Part shown: piece by piece, positions 26,202-34,402 of the stretch
Layout: each line of letters begins with the position of its first letter
Position numbering within the stretch: position 1 is the first letter of the stretch
Assembly (NCBI RefSeq): GCF_001968825.1
Contig: NZ_MIEU01000001.1
Location: 1 to 42,081, forward strand
Length of the DNA: 42,081 nt
DNA from: Tersicoccus sp. Bi-70
Lineage (GTDB): Bacteria > Actinomycetota > Actinomycetes > Actinomycetales > Micrococcaceae
Direction of reading: 5' to 3'
Made by a program: the position numbers and the translations under genes
The notes under the pieces: generated by a model
The model's database searches: none
What the model saw: the letters and a program-made list of their open reading frames with translations, nothing else
What the model was told of the DNA's origin: nothing

Positions 26202-27401
26202 TCAGGCGAGCGCCTGCGCCAGGTCGGCCCAGAGGTCCTCGGCGTTCTCGATCCCGACCGAGAGCCGGAGCAGGCCCGGCGGCACGGTGAGCGCCTCCGT
26301 CTCGTGCCGGCGTCGGCGTTCGACGAGCGACTCCACCCCGCCCAGGGACGTGGCGGGCAGCCACAGCCGCACCCGTTCGGTCAGCTGTTCGGCCGGGTGG
26401 GCACCGCCCGCCGCCTCGAACGCGAGGATCGAGCCGAAGCCGCTCATCTGGGCCGCCGCGCGGGCGTGACCGGGGTCGTCGGGCAGGCCCGGGTAACGCA
26501 CCCGGCTGACGGCGGGGTGTTCGGCGAGCCGCGCGGCGAGCAGCCGGGCCGTCGCCTCGGACCGCTCGAGCCGGACGGCGAGCGTCCGCAGGCCCCGCAG
26601 CGCCAGCCACGCCTCGAAGGAGCCGGCGATCGCGCCGCGCACCGTGCGGGTCCGCAGCAGCCGCGCGCGCAGCTCGGCGTCGGAGGTGACCACCGCGCCG
26701 AGGACGACGTCGGAGTGCCCGGCCAGGTACTTGGTGACCGAGTGGACGACGACGTCGGCCCCCAGGTCGAGCGGCCGCTGCAGCAGCGGGGTGCAGAAGG
26801 TGTTGTCGGCGACGACGAGTGCGCCGGCGGCGTGCGCCGCCCGGGCGAGGACCTCGAGCTCGGCGATCTCCATCATCGGGTTGGTGGGGCTCTCGAGCCA
26901 CAGCATCGCGGCGCCGGGCAGGGCGGCGACCACGGCGTCGGTGTCCGCGACGTCCACCTCGACCACGGTCAGCTGACCGCGGGACTCCGCCTCGTGGACC
27001 GCGACGAGGCTGCCCTGATAGCTGTGGCGTGGGATGACGAGCGTGCCGCCCGGGGGCAGCAGGGACAGGGCCGCGTCGATCGCCGCCATCCCGGAGGAGA
27101 AGAGCAGGGCCGGCAGCGTGGCGTGCTCGAGCTCGCCGAGCGCCTCCTCGAACGGCTCCCAGCTGGGGTTCTCGCTGCGCCCGTACGAGCGGCGTGACCC
27201 GTCGACCGGGCCGACCGAGTGGTACGTCGACGAGAGCACGATCGGCGGGTTGACCGGCGCCTCCGCGACCCGCTCGGGCCGGCCGGCAGCGACGACCAGC
27301 GAGTCCGGCGCCAGGTCCGGGTGGACGGAGTCGGGCTGGTCGGAGCGGTGCTGGTCGGGGCGGGTCTGGTCGGGGTGGGGCGGCGGGGTGCGGTCGGTCA
27401 T
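26202..27401 (-). CDS. Cys/Met metabolism PLP-dependent enzyme (cystathionine gamma-synthase/lyase type)
   Basis: A 399-residue fold-type I PLP enzyme of the trans-sulfuration family. PPIVLSSTYH, YGRSENPSWEPFEEAL, SSGMAAI, WLESPTNPMMEI, VVADNTFCTPLLQRPLDLGADVVVHSVTKYLAGHSDV (Schiff-base Lys in SVTKYLAGH) and GGVESLVERR are all in order. These motifs do not separate synthase from lyase. The first 32 residues are a Pro/Asp/Gln-rich run coded by short repeats and are probably disordered. ATG 27401 has TAGGCT 7 bases upstream (leaderless); a later start inside the repeat run cannot be excluded. Confidence 0.88.
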   Translation of the reverse strand: MTDRTPPPHPDQTRPDQHRSDQPDSVHPDLAPDSLVVAAGRPERVAEAPVNPPIVLSSTYHSVGPVDGSRRSYGRSENPSWEPFEEALGELEHATLPALLFSSGMAAIDAALSLLPPGGTLVIPRHSYQGSLVAVHEAESRGQLTVVEVDVADTDAVVAALPGAAMLWLESPTNPMMEIAELEVLARAAHAAGALVVADNTFCTPLLQRPLDLGADVVVHSVTKYLAGHSDVVLGAVVTSDAELRARLLRTRTVRGAIAGSFEAWLALRGLRTLAVRLERSEATARLLAARLAEHPAVSRVRYPGLPDDPGHARAAAQMSGFGSILAFEAAGGAHPAEQLTERVRLWLPATSLGGVESLVERRRRHETEALTVPPGLLRLSVGIENAEDLWADLAQALA

Positions 27402-27408
27402 GCCGGTC

Positions 27409-27414
27409 AGCCTA
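27409..27414 (-). promoter_or_regulatory. leaderless -10 box of the PLP-enzyme gene
   Basis: TAGGCT, 7 bases, then ATG. Confidence 0.55.
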
Positions 27415-27491
27415 GACGCGCCGGATGTCCGGGGTGTGACGGCATCGGCGGGGCGGGCTGGTTTCCGAGCCGGGCTGGTCCCGGAGCCGGC

Positions 27492-28262
27492 TTATCGGCG
27501 GATGACCTTGTGCGGGGCGGCCTGCGCGACCGGCTTGATGGTCACCAGGTCGAGGTCGACGTGGTGGGGCAGGGTGATGGCGAAGGCGCACACCCGGGCG
27601 ACGTCGTCGCTGGTCAGCGGCTTCTCGAGGCCGGCGTACACCTTGTCCGCGGCCTCGGCGTCGCCCCCGAGCCGGTTGAGGGAGAACTCGGGGGTCTGCA
27701 CCAGCCCGGGAGCGATCTCGACGACCCGGATGTTGTGCTCGGCCTCCTCGAGCCGGAGCGCCTCGGTCATGGCGTGCTCGGCGAACTTGGCGGCGTTGTA
27801 CCCGGCGCCGCCCTCATAGGCGCGCTGAGCGGCCAGCGATGTCAGGTTGAGCACCGTACCCTCTCCGTTCTCCCGCAGCGCCGGCAGGAACGCCCGGGTC
27901 AGGCGCATCGTGCCGAGCACGTTGACCTCGAACATCCAGGCCCAGTCCTCGTCCTTCGCCTCTCCCACCCGGTCGGTCCCACGGGCGCCACCGGAGATGT
28001 TCACCAGCGCGTCGATGCGGCCCTGCTCGGCCAACACCCGGTCCCGCAGGGCGGTCACATCGGCCTCGACGGTGATATCGCAGGCGGCGGCGATGACGCC
28101 GGTCTCCTCCGCGAGCGCGGTCAGCCGGTCCTCGCGGCGGGCCACGGCGTACACGGTCCAGCCCTCCCCGCGCAGGCGGCGGGCGGTGGCCTCGCCGATG
28201 CCGGTGGAGGCGCCGGTGACGACAGCGACGTGGGCGTTCGTGCGGGAGGGGGTCTCGGTCAT
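27492..28262 (-). CDS. short-chain dehydrogenase/reductase (SDR)
   Basis: A 256-residue classical SDR. The cofactor loop is TGASTGIGEA; RRE follows the second strand, which suggests NADP(H) preference; NISGGARG stands at the NNAG position; the catalytic set is Ser in LTSLAA and YNAAK. The segment TPEFSLNRLGGDAEAADKVYAGLEKPLTSDDVARV resembles the YdfG/serine 3-dehydrogenase subgroup acting on small hydroxy acids, but this is only a resemblance. ATG 28262 is preferred to one four codons upstream because the SDR core begins shortly after it. Divergent from tmk. Confidence 0.88.
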   Translation of the reverse strand: MTETPSRTNAHVAVVTGASTGIGEATARRLRGEGWTVYAVARREDRLTALAEETGVIAAACDITVEADVTALRDRVLAEQGRIDALVNISGGARGTDRVGEAKDEDWAWMFEVNVLGTMRLTRAFLPALRENGEGTVLNLTSLAAQRAYEGGAGYNAAKFAEHAMTEALRLEEAEHNIRVVEIAPGLVQTPEFSLNRLGGDAEAADKVYAGLEKPLTSDDVARVCAFAITLPHHVDLDLVTIKPVAQAAPHKVIRR

Positions 28263-28371
28263 GCGCCAAGCCAACCACAGGGCCGACCGGCAGCATGACC
28301 TCGACCGTCACCGGCCGGTCGATCGGTCGGTCGGTGGCCCATGCCGGGCGGGAACGGTCAGGGGTGGCCGA

Positions 28372-28377
28372 TACGCT
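28372..28377 (+). promoter_or_regulatory. tmk leaderless -10 box
   Basis: TACGCT, 6 bases, then the GTG of tmk. Confidence 0.55.
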
Positions 28378-28383
28378 GGATCC

Positions 28384-29301
28384 GTGAGCAGCACCGCCCC
28401 GGATCCGCGCCCGGACCTCGACCCCACCGCGGTCGACCGCGCCCCCCGCGAGACCGGCGCGGACACTGCCCCCGCCGAGGGGGCGGCACCCCTGCAGCGC
28501 GGCGTGTTCGTGGCGTTCGAGGGCGGCGACGGCGCCGGCAAGTCCACCCAGGTGCGCCTGCTGGCCGACCGGCTGACCGACGCCGGCCACGCCGTGCTGA
28601 CGACGCGCGAACCCGGCGGCACCCCGGTCGGCGAGCGGCTGCGGGACCTCGTGCTCGAGCACGGTGACGCGGTCGTCGACGCCCGCACCGAGGCCCTCAT
28701 CTTCGCGGCCGCCCGCGCCGCGCACGTCGAGCAGGTGATCCGCCCGACCCTGGCGGCCGGGCGCACCGTGATCACCGACCGCTTCGTCGACTCCTCCATC
28801 GCCTACCAGGGCGCCGGGCGGGGTCTCGGCACCGACGACGTCGCCGGCATCAACGCCTGGGCGACGGGCGGGCTGCAGCCGGACGTCACGGTGCTGCTCG
28901 ACGTCGACCCCGCGGCCGGCCGGGACCGGCGGGCCGGGCGCGCCCCGGAGGACCGGATGGAGTCCGAGCCGGACGCCTTCCACACCGTGATCCGGCAGAC
29001 CTTCCTGCACCGGGCCGCCGCGGACCCCGACCGCTACCTCGTCCTCGACGCGACCGCGCCGGTGACGGCGATCGCCGAGCACGTCGCCGACGCCGTCCTC
29101 CGGCTCGTCGCCGGCCCGCTGCCCGTGCTGCCGTCCGCCGACGAGGGCACCGTGGAGGTGACGGTCACCGGGCGCGACGCCGAGCTCGTCGACCTCCCCG
29201 AGCCCGGCGACGGGCTCGGCGACCAGCCCGGGACCGAGTCAGGGGACGCGCCAGCAGCGGGCCGTGACCGGGAGTCGGGCCCCGTGGCGGCCGACCGATG
29301 A
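28384..29301 (+). CDS. tmk: thymidylate kinase
   Basis: A 305-residue enzyme that phosphorylates dTMP. The P-loop is FEGGDGAGKSTQ (about residues 45-56), followed by TTREPGGTPVGERLR, ITDRFVDSSIAYQGAGRGL (DR(Y/F) motif) and a lid region RRAGRAPEDRMESE. Both ends are longer than usual: about 38 Asp/Pro/Ala-rich residues at the start and about 65 acidic residues at the end, after the normal C-terminus. GTG 28384 is set by the leaderless box. Its stop overlaps the holB start by ATGA. Confidence 0.94.
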   Translation: MSSTAPDPRPDLDPTAVDRAPRETGADTAPAEGAAPLQRGVFVAFEGGDGAGKSTQVRLLADRLTDAGHAVLTTREPGGTPVGERLRDLVLEHGDAVVDARTEALIFAAARAAHVEQVIRPTLAAGRTVITDRFVDSSIAYQGAGRGLGTDDVAGINAWATGGLQPDVTVLLDVDPAAGRDRRAGRAPEDRMESEPDAFHTVIRQTFLHRAAADPDRYLVLDATAPVTAIAEHVADAVLRLVAGPLPVLPSADEGTVEVTVTGRDAELVDLPEPGDGLGDQPGTESGDAPAAGRDRESGPVAADR

Positions 29302-30440
29302 GCGTCTGGGACGACCTGCAGGGGCAGGCCCCCGTGGTCACCGCCCTGCGCCGCGCCGCCGAGGACGCCGCACCCACGCACGCCTGGCTGTTCACCGGGC
29401 CTCCCGGCTCGGGCCGGTCCAACGCCGCCCGCGCCTTCGCCGCGGCCCTGCAGTGCGAACAGCCCGCCGCGGCGGACCGGGGCTGCGGCCACTGCCACGC
29501 CTGCCACACCGTGCTCGCCGGCACCCACGCCGACGTCACCCGTGTCGCCACCGACAAGGTCACCATCTCGATCGCCGAGGTGCGTTCCCTCATCTCCCGC
29601 GCCCAGGACAAGCCCTCCACCGGGCGGTGGCGCATCGTCATCATCGAGGACGCCGACCGGATGGTCGAACGGACCACCAACGTGCTGCTCAAGGCCATCG
29701 AGGAACCCCCGCCGCGCACCATCTGGATGCTGTGCGCGCCCAGCCCCGCGGACGTCATCGTCACGATCCGGTCCCGCTGCCGCCCGGTCGGCCTGCGGAT
29801 CCCACCCGTGGACGACGTCGCGGCGCTGCTCGCCCGGCGCGACGGGGTCGAGCCCGAGACCGCTCGCGTGGTGGCCCGGATGGCGCAGAGCCACATCGGC
29901 GTCGCCCGGCGGCTCGCCCGGGACCCGGAGGCGCGGGCCCGGCGCGACGAGATCGTCACCCTGCCCCTGCGGCTCTCCGACGTCAGCGGCGCCGTCCGCG
30001 CGGCCGGCACCCTCGTCGACCTCGCCCAGGCCGACGCGGAGGCCTCGACCGCCGACCGGAACGCCGCCGAGAGGGCGGACCTGCTCGCCGCCCTCGGGCT
30101 GACCGAGGAGGACAAGGTGCCCCCGTCCGTCCGGTCCCAGCTCAAGCACCTCGCCGACGAGCAGAAACGGCGCGCCACCCGCAGCCAGCGGGACGCCCTG
30201 GACCGGGCGATGACGGATCTGAGCACCTTCTACCGCGACGTCCTGGTCCTGCAGCTCGGAGCGCACACGGACCTCGTCAACGGTCACCTGGACGCGACGC
30301 TGCGGCAGTTCGCGCTGGCGAGTTCCCCGGAGACGACGCTGCGGCGGATCGACGCGATCGCCGAGGCCCGGGAGCGGCTGGCCGCGAACGTCGCCCCCCT
30401 GCTCGCCCTCGAGGCGATGACCGTCAGCCTGCTCTCGTGA
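29298..30440 (+). CDS. holB: DNA polymerase III delta' subunit
   Basis: A 380-residue AAA+ clamp-loader subunit. The modified Walker A is TGPPGSGRSNAARAF (Arg in place of Lys, as is common in delta', which does not hydrolyse ATP). A zinc module has CGHCHACH plus an upstream Cys, and IIEDADRMVERTTNVLLKAIEEPP gives Walker B and sensor regions. The C-terminal collar helices follow. Overlaps tmk by four bases and is followed at once by the hydrolase gene: one operon. Confidence 0.92.
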   Translation: MSVWDDLQGQAPVVTALRRAAEDAAPTHAWLFTGPPGSGRSNAARAFAAALQCEQPAAADRGCGHCHACHTVLAGTHADVTRVATDKVTISIAEVRSLISRAQDKPSTGRWRIVIIEDADRMVERTTNVLLKAIEEPPPRTIWMLCAPSPADVIVTIRSRCRPVGLRIPPVDDVAALLARRDGVEPETARVVARMAQSHIGVARRLARDPEARARRDEIVTLPLRLSDVSGAVRAAGTLVDLAQADAEASTADRNAAERADLLAALGLTEEDKVPPSVRSQLKHLADEQKRRATRSQRDALDRAMTDLSTFYRDVLVLQLGAHTDLVNGHLDATLRQFALASSPETTLRRIDAIAEARERLAANVAPLLALEAMTVSLLS

Positions 30441-30448
30441 GGACCCCG

Positions 30449-32035
30449 ATGCGCCGCACTCCTGCCACGACCCCGCCCCGTGCCCGCGAAGACCGGCACC
30501 GCCCCGGCCGGCGTTCGCGCACGGCCGCCCTGGTGGCCGTCCTCGCCGCCGTGGTGCTGACCCTGAGCGGGTGCGTCCTGATGCCGGGCCAGGACGCCGC
30601 CCCGTCCCCGAACCCGTCCGCGACGGCCGGTACCCCGGAGAACCTCAAGGCCTTCTACACGCAGCAGGCCGCATGGACGAACTGCGAGAAGTCGTTCGAC
30701 TGCACGAAGGTCACCGTGCCGGTCGACTACGCCCACCCGGACGGGGACACGATCGCCCTGCAGCTGATCCGCAAGCGGGCCACCGGCTCGAACCGCGTCG
30801 GCTCGCTCGTGATGAACCCCGGCGGCCCGGGCGGCTCCGGCTACACCATGGTCCGGGACAGCCTCGACCAGGTCACCTCGAAGACGCTGCGGCAGCGGTT
30901 CGACGTCGTCAGCTTCGACCCGCGCGGCGTCGACCGGTCCGCCGGCATCACCTGCCTGACCGACGAGCAGCGCGACGCCTACCGCGAGGACTCCTCCGAC
31001 CCGGCGACCGCTGCCGGCCTCGCCCGCGCCACCGAGCTGCAGCGGCAGCTGGCGACGTCCTGCCAGCGCAGGAGCGGGCCGGTGCTCGGGCACATGGACA
31101 CGGTCAGCGTCGCCCGCGACCTCGACGTCATCCGCGCCGTGCTCGGCGAGACGACCTTGAACTACCTCGGCTACTCCTACGGCACCCAGCTCGGCGCCAC
31201 CTTCGCCGATCTCTTCCCGGCCCGCGCCGGCCGGCTGGTGCTCGACGGCGCCGTCGATCCGTCCCTGAGCAACGAGCAGCTCACCCTCGGCCAGGCCCAG
31301 GCGTTCGAGAAGGCCCTGCACAGCTGGGCCGAGGCGTGCGCCCGGGACTCCTCGTGCGCCTTCACCACCGCCGACGAGGGCATCACCCTGGTCCGGAAGC
31401 TGCTCGCCGACGCCGAGCGGGACCCGATGACCGTCTCGGACGGCCGGAAGGCGACGGTCTCCATGCTCGCGTCGGGGCTGATCCTGCCCCTCTACAACCA
31501 GCAGAGCTGGGCGGCGCTGAACGCCGCCGTCGCGAACGCCGCCTCGGGCGACCCGGGCGACCTCGTGCGCTTCTCCGACCTCGGCGCCGACCGCGAGCAG
31601 GACGGCCGCTACACCGCCAACAGCACCTTCGCGTTCCAGGCCGTCAACTGCCTGGACTACCCCATGCAGACCGATCCGGCGGCGATGCGCCGGGACGCGG
31701 CCGCCCTGGCCAAGGCCTCCCCCACGCTCGGCCGGTACTTCGGGTACGGCGGGCTGACCTGCGCGTCCTGGCCGTTCAAGGCCGTCGCGTCCCCGCACGC
31801 CCTGCACGCGGCCGGGGCGGCGCCGATCGTCGTCATCGGCACCACGGGCGACCCGGCGACCCCGGTGGCCTGGGCCCGCTCGCTGGCCGACCAGCTGGAG
31901 AGCGGCCGCCTGATCACGTTCGAGGGTGAGGGCCACACCGCGTACGGGCAGGGCAACGCCTGCGTCGTGGGGGCCGTCGACGGCTTCCTCATCGACGGGA
32001 CCGTGCCACAGGACGGGCTGCGCTGCGGCCCCTGA
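30449..32035 (+). CDS. secreted alpha/beta hydrolase lipoprotein, tripeptidyl-aminopeptidase type
   Basis: A 528-residue exported enzyme. A twin-basic signal peptide ends in TLSGC, a lipobox near residue 45. The body fits the Streptomyces SlpD/SlpE and tripeptidyl aminopeptidase group: oxyanion motif MNPGGPGGSG, DPRGVDRS, nucleophile Ser in YLGYSYGTQLGA, the acid in GTTGDPATPV and His in GEGHTAYG, with a cap domain between and a C-terminal Abhydrolase_4-type region. Substrate is unproven. ATG 30449 has GAGGA 5 bases upstream; a GTG at 30437 overlapping the holB stop is the alternative. Last gene of the tmk operon. Confidence 0.87.
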   Translation: MRRTPATTPPRAREDRHRPGRRSRTAALVAVLAAVVLTLSGCVLMPGQDAAPSPNPSATAGTPENLKAFYTQQAAWTNCEKSFDCTKVTVPVDYAHPDGDTIALQLIRKRATGSNRVGSLVMNPGGPGGSGYTMVRDSLDQVTSKTLRQRFDVVSFDPRGVDRSAGITCLTDEQRDAYREDSSDPATAAGLARATELQRQLATSCQRRSGPVLGHMDTVSVARDLDVIRAVLGETTLNYLGYSYGTQLGATFADLFPARAGRLVLDGAVDPSLSNEQLTLGQAQAFEKALHSWAEACARDSSCAFTTADEGITLVRKLLADAERDPMTVSDGRKATVSMLASGLILPLYNQQSWAALNAAVANAASGDPGDLVRFSDLGADREQDGRYTANSTFAFQAVNCLDYPMQTDPAAMRRDAAALAKASPTLGRYFGYGGLTCASWPFKAVASPHALHAAGAAPIVVIGTTGDPATPVAWARSLADQLESGRLITFEGEGHTAYGQGNACVVGAVDGFLIDGTVPQDGLRCGP

Positions 32036-32055
32036 GCCCCTGGTGCGCCGGAGTC

Positions 32056-32129
32056 GCTCGTGGCCTGAGCTGCTCGTGGCCTGACCGCTCGAGGCCCTGA
32101 GCCGCCGCCTGACCTGACTGCTCGAGCGG
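32056..32129. repeat. degenerate short repeats and inverted repeat after the hydrolase gene
   Basis: GCTCGTGGCCTGA (32056-32068) recurs at 32072-32084 and, altered, as GCTCGAGGCCCTGA at 32087-32100, every 15-16 bases. CCGCTCGAG (32085-32093) and CTCGAGCGG (32121-32129) form a perfect 9-bp inverted repeat with a 27-base spacer that might act as a weak terminator between converging genes. Confidence 0.5.
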
Positions 32130-32136
32130 TGCGACC

Positions 32137-32856
32137 TCAGGCCGCGCGCGACGCGAGCACGCCGGGCACGGCCCGGACCGAGGGGACGACGACGTCGGCC
32201 CCGGCCTCGATCAGGTCCGCCTCCGCGTGCGGGCCGGTCAGCACCCCGATGTTGGCGCCGGCGCCCGCCCGGTGCCCGGCCAGCACCGCGGCCCGGCTGT
32301 CCCCGACCGTCATCACGGCGCGCACGTCGTCCAGGTCGAGGGCGAGCAGCGCGGTGAGCACCATGTCCGGGTACGGGGCGCCGCGGCCGGCGTCGTCCGG
32401 GCACAGGCTGAGATCGACCAGGCCGGTCCAACCGAGCAGGTCGAGGATCTGGTTCTGGGTCTGCCGGGAGAAACCGGTCGTCAGCGCCACGTGCACCCCC
32501 TCGTCGCGCAACCGCAGCAGGACGTCCACGGCCCCGTCCACGGCGCGCACGCGACCCCCGGACGCCGCCGCGGCGTAGCCGCGCTCGAACACGCGGTTGG
32601 CGGCCCTCGCCGGTTCCGGGGCGGCGCCGAAGAGGCGTTTGAACACCTCGAGCCGGGAGCTGCCCATCGTCTGCTCGACGAAGCTGAGCATGGTCTGGTG
32701 GGCGGCGCTGCCGGGCACGACGCCCTGGCTGGCCAGCGCCTCGCCGAAGCACTCGAGCACGAGACCGTCGTCCTCGACGGTGGTGCCGTTCATGTCCAGG
32801 CAGACCAGGCGCGTGGGCACCGTCGACAGCGAACGGTAGGTGTCCTGCGCGAGCAT
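32137..32856 (-). CDS. HAD-superfamily phosphatase, phosphonatase-like
   Basis: A 239-residue HAD hydrolase. The nucleophile motif is CLDMNGTTVED (residues 19-29), close to the D.AGTT form of phosphonoacetaldehyde hydrolase and its relatives; the second motif is ALTTGFSR and the last is VGDSRAAVLAG. The helical cap lies between the first two. In the last motif, only the first of the usual two acidic residues remains, since Ala replaces the second. No phosphonate genes are nearby, so the phosphonatase link rests only on motif shape. The ATG at 32856 has GAGGA some distance upstream. Converges on the hydrolase gene. Confidence 0.82.
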   Translation of the reverse strand: MLAQDTYRSLSTVPTRLVCLDMNGTTVEDDGLVLECFGEALASQGVVPGSAAHQTMLSFVEQTMGSSRLEVFKRLFGAAPEPARAANRVFERGYAAAASGGRVRAVDGAVDVLLRLRDEGVHVALTTGFSRQTQNQILDLLGWTGLVDLSLCPDDAGRGAPYPDMVLTALLALDLDDVRAVMTVGDSRAAVLAGHRAGAGANIGVLTGPHAEADLIEAGADVVVPSVRAVPGVLASRAA

Positions 32857-32969
32857 GGGGATGCGTCCTCACGGTGGGGGGTGGGCCCAGGCCTCAGTGT
32901 GCCCGGGCCGAGCGGACGCCGGCTGAATGGGCCCCCAACGGGGTGTGAACGCCTCCGGTGGATCGCGTT

Positions 32970-32998
32970 TTGCCGTGCGATCGGTGCTGCCGTAGAGT
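32970..32998 (+). promoter_or_regulatory. tRNA-Thr promoter
   Basis: TTGCCG, 17 bases, TAGAGT, about 25 bases before the mature tRNA end. One of the best-matching promoters in the window. Confidence 0.7.
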
Positions 32999-33023
32999 AT
33001 CCGGGGCGTGCTCGCGCGCCCGT

Positions 33024-33096
33024 GCCTCCTTAGCTCAGTCGGTAGAGCGTCTCACTCGTAATGAGAAGGTCGCCAGTTCGATTCTGGCAGGAGGCT
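33024..33096 (+). tRNA. tRNA-Thr (anticodon CGT)
   Basis: A full cloverleaf of 73 bases: acceptor GCCTCCT/AGGAGGC, D arm GCTC/GAGC with AGTCGGTA, anticodon arm TCTCA/TGAGA with loop CTCGTAA (anticodon CGT, reads ACG), variable AGGTC, T arm GCCAG/CTGGC with TTCGATT, discriminator T. CCA is not encoded. Confidence 0.96.
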
Positions 33097-33100
33097 CGTC

Positions 33101-33140
33101 CCGCCCTCGTCGATCCGTTCCGCGGATCGGCGGGGGCTTT
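33101..33140 (+). terminator. terminator after tRNA-Thr
   Basis: CGATCCG and CGGATCG around TTCCG, flanked by CCGCC/GGCGGG, then CTTTCT. It directly follows the tRNA. Nothing further is seen in 33141-33296. Confidence 0.6.
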
Positions 33141-33298
33141 CTCGTGCCCGGCCACGGCCCGGTCCTCCCGGCCCCGGGGTCACGCGCTCGACGTCGACAC
33201 CCGCGACTTCCGGGCGCGCCGGATCGGCGGCGGAACCTGACCGGCGCGTCTTCGTCGCGCTCCGAGGTCCGGGCTCCGTATCCGGGACTCAGACGGAA

Positions 33299-33332
33299 CG
33301 AACCCCCCTGACCGGCGGGTCAGAGGGGTTCG
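33299..33332 (-). terminator. terminator after the sigma factor gene
   Basis: CGAACCCCCCTGAC and GTCAGAGGGGTTCG pair at 13 of 14 positions around CGGCGG, about 57 bases beyond the stop of the minus-strand sigma gene. Confidence 0.65.
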
Positions 33333-33388
33333 TCGTCATCCACGGGGTCGGGGCCGTTCGCCGCCGCCCCGCAGGGCTGGAGGCCGGG

Positions 33389-34207
33389 TCAGCCGGCGGC
33401 TGCGATCACCGGCGCGGTGTGCGGCGTGGTGGGGCGGTGGAACGCGGTGGTCAGATCGGCCAGCGCACCGAGGTAGGCGCTGCGGCGGCCGACGGCGAGC
33501 TGCGGGCTGGCCACCGGCTGACGCGTCGGGTCGTCGGCGTAGTGCACGGCCAGACCGTCGCGCAGCAGTCGGATGCCCTCGGCACGGCGCTGCGAGACCG
33601 CGGCGTGCGTGACGCCGAGCTCCGCGGCGACGTCCTTGACGGCCCGTCCCTGCAGATAGACGGCCTCGACGACGATCCGGATGCTCTCGGGCAGCGCCTG
33701 GACGGCAGCGGCCAAGTAGCGGGATCGTTCGGCGGCGAGGGTCGCTTCCTCCGGACCCACCGCCGAGGAGGCGACGCGATCCTCGACCGTCTCGTCGATG
33801 GTGGAGACCGTGCGGGCGGCGTCGGCCAGGGCCGCATCCACCTCGGCACGCGTGGATCCGAGCGCCGCGGCGATCTCGTCCGAAGTGGGCTTGCGCCCGA
33901 GGGACGCGGTGAGCGTCTCCGAGACGGCGAGCGTGCTCTTGATCCGTTTGCGCGCGGACCGAGTGGCCCAGTCCCCGGCGCGGAGGTCGTCCAGGAATGC
34001 GCCCTGGATACGTCGCCGGGCGAAGGCCCCGAAGGGGACACCCAGCTCTTCGTCGAAGGCGTCGGCGGCAAGCACAAGAGCGAGCGCGCCGGCAGCGGCA
34101 AGATCATCGCGCGAGAGGTGCGTGGCTCGCGCGCACAGGTCTGAGACCAGGTAGCCGACGAGAGGCAGATTCTCCACCACCAGCCGGTTACGGCGTTCGA
34201 TATCCAA
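33389..34207 (-). CDS. fliA: FliA/WhiG-type RNA polymerase sigma factor
   Basis: About 272 residues with the order of a flagellar sigma-28: region 2 (RNRLVVENLPLVGYLVSDL, DDLAAAGALALVLAADAFD, FGAFARRRIQGAFLDDLRAGDW), region 3 (GRKPTSDEIAAALG) and region 4 (ALPESIRIVVEAVYLQGRAVKDVAAELGVTHAAVSQRRAEGIRLL, a helix-turn-helix). A 40-residue tail follows. The start is uncertain: TTG 34207 is preceded by GTGGGGAAAA and fits the family's short N-terminus. The frame stays open to a TTG at 34372, but that part is AT-rich and not protein-like. Placed next to flagellar genes, so it probably drives late flagellar promoters. Confidence 0.82.
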   Translation of the reverse strand: MDIERRNRLVVENLPLVGYLVSDLCARATHLSRDDLAAAGALALVLAADAFDEELGVPFGAFARRRIQGAFLDDLRAGDWATRSARKRIKSTLAVSETLTASLGRKPTSDEIAAALGSTRAEVDAALADAARTVSTIDETVEDRVASSAVGPEEATLAAERSRYLAAAVQALPESIRIVVEAVYLQGRAVKDVAAELGVTHAAVSQRRAEGIRLLRDGLAVHYADDPTRQPVASPQLAVGRRSAYLGALADLTTAFHRPTTPHTAPVIAAAG

Positions 34208-34329
34208 TTTTCCCCACTTGAGACCAGTGGTCGTCCGGTCCTCGCGAGCGAGAACCCTCGGACCTGATGGGAGTCCGTCCGCGGTGCGGTCCGGCCGGCG
34301 CGCGATCAACCCCCAAAGCCGATCGTGCG

Positions 34330-34402
34330 TTATGGGTAAAATATCACAAGGTTCAAGTTTAGGAACAGGCAATTTTACTCATTCCGGCGTGTCTCGCCGG
34401 AA
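34330..34402 (+). promoter_or_regulatory. AT-rich control region between the sigma and flgN-like genes, with a hairpin
   Basis: Positions 34330-34380 are clearly AT-rich in a GC-rich window and include TAAAAT (34337-34342). Next comes a perfect 8-bp hairpin, TTCCGGCG/CGCCGGAA with loop TGTCT (34382-34402), in the expected leader of the flgN-like gene. Probably holds divergent promoters; I could not find a convincing sigma-28 site (TAAA, 15 bases, GCCGATAA). Confidence 0.45.

Noticed and set aside
27492-27499. GCCGATAA on the minus strand, a perfect sigma-28 -10 element
   Set aside because: It is the 3' end of the SDR gene including its stop, has no -35 partner and points at no flagellar gene.
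34318-34325. GCCGATCG, similar to a sigma-28 -10 element (GCCGATAA)
   Set aside because: No TAAA about 15 bases upstream, and the last two bases differ.
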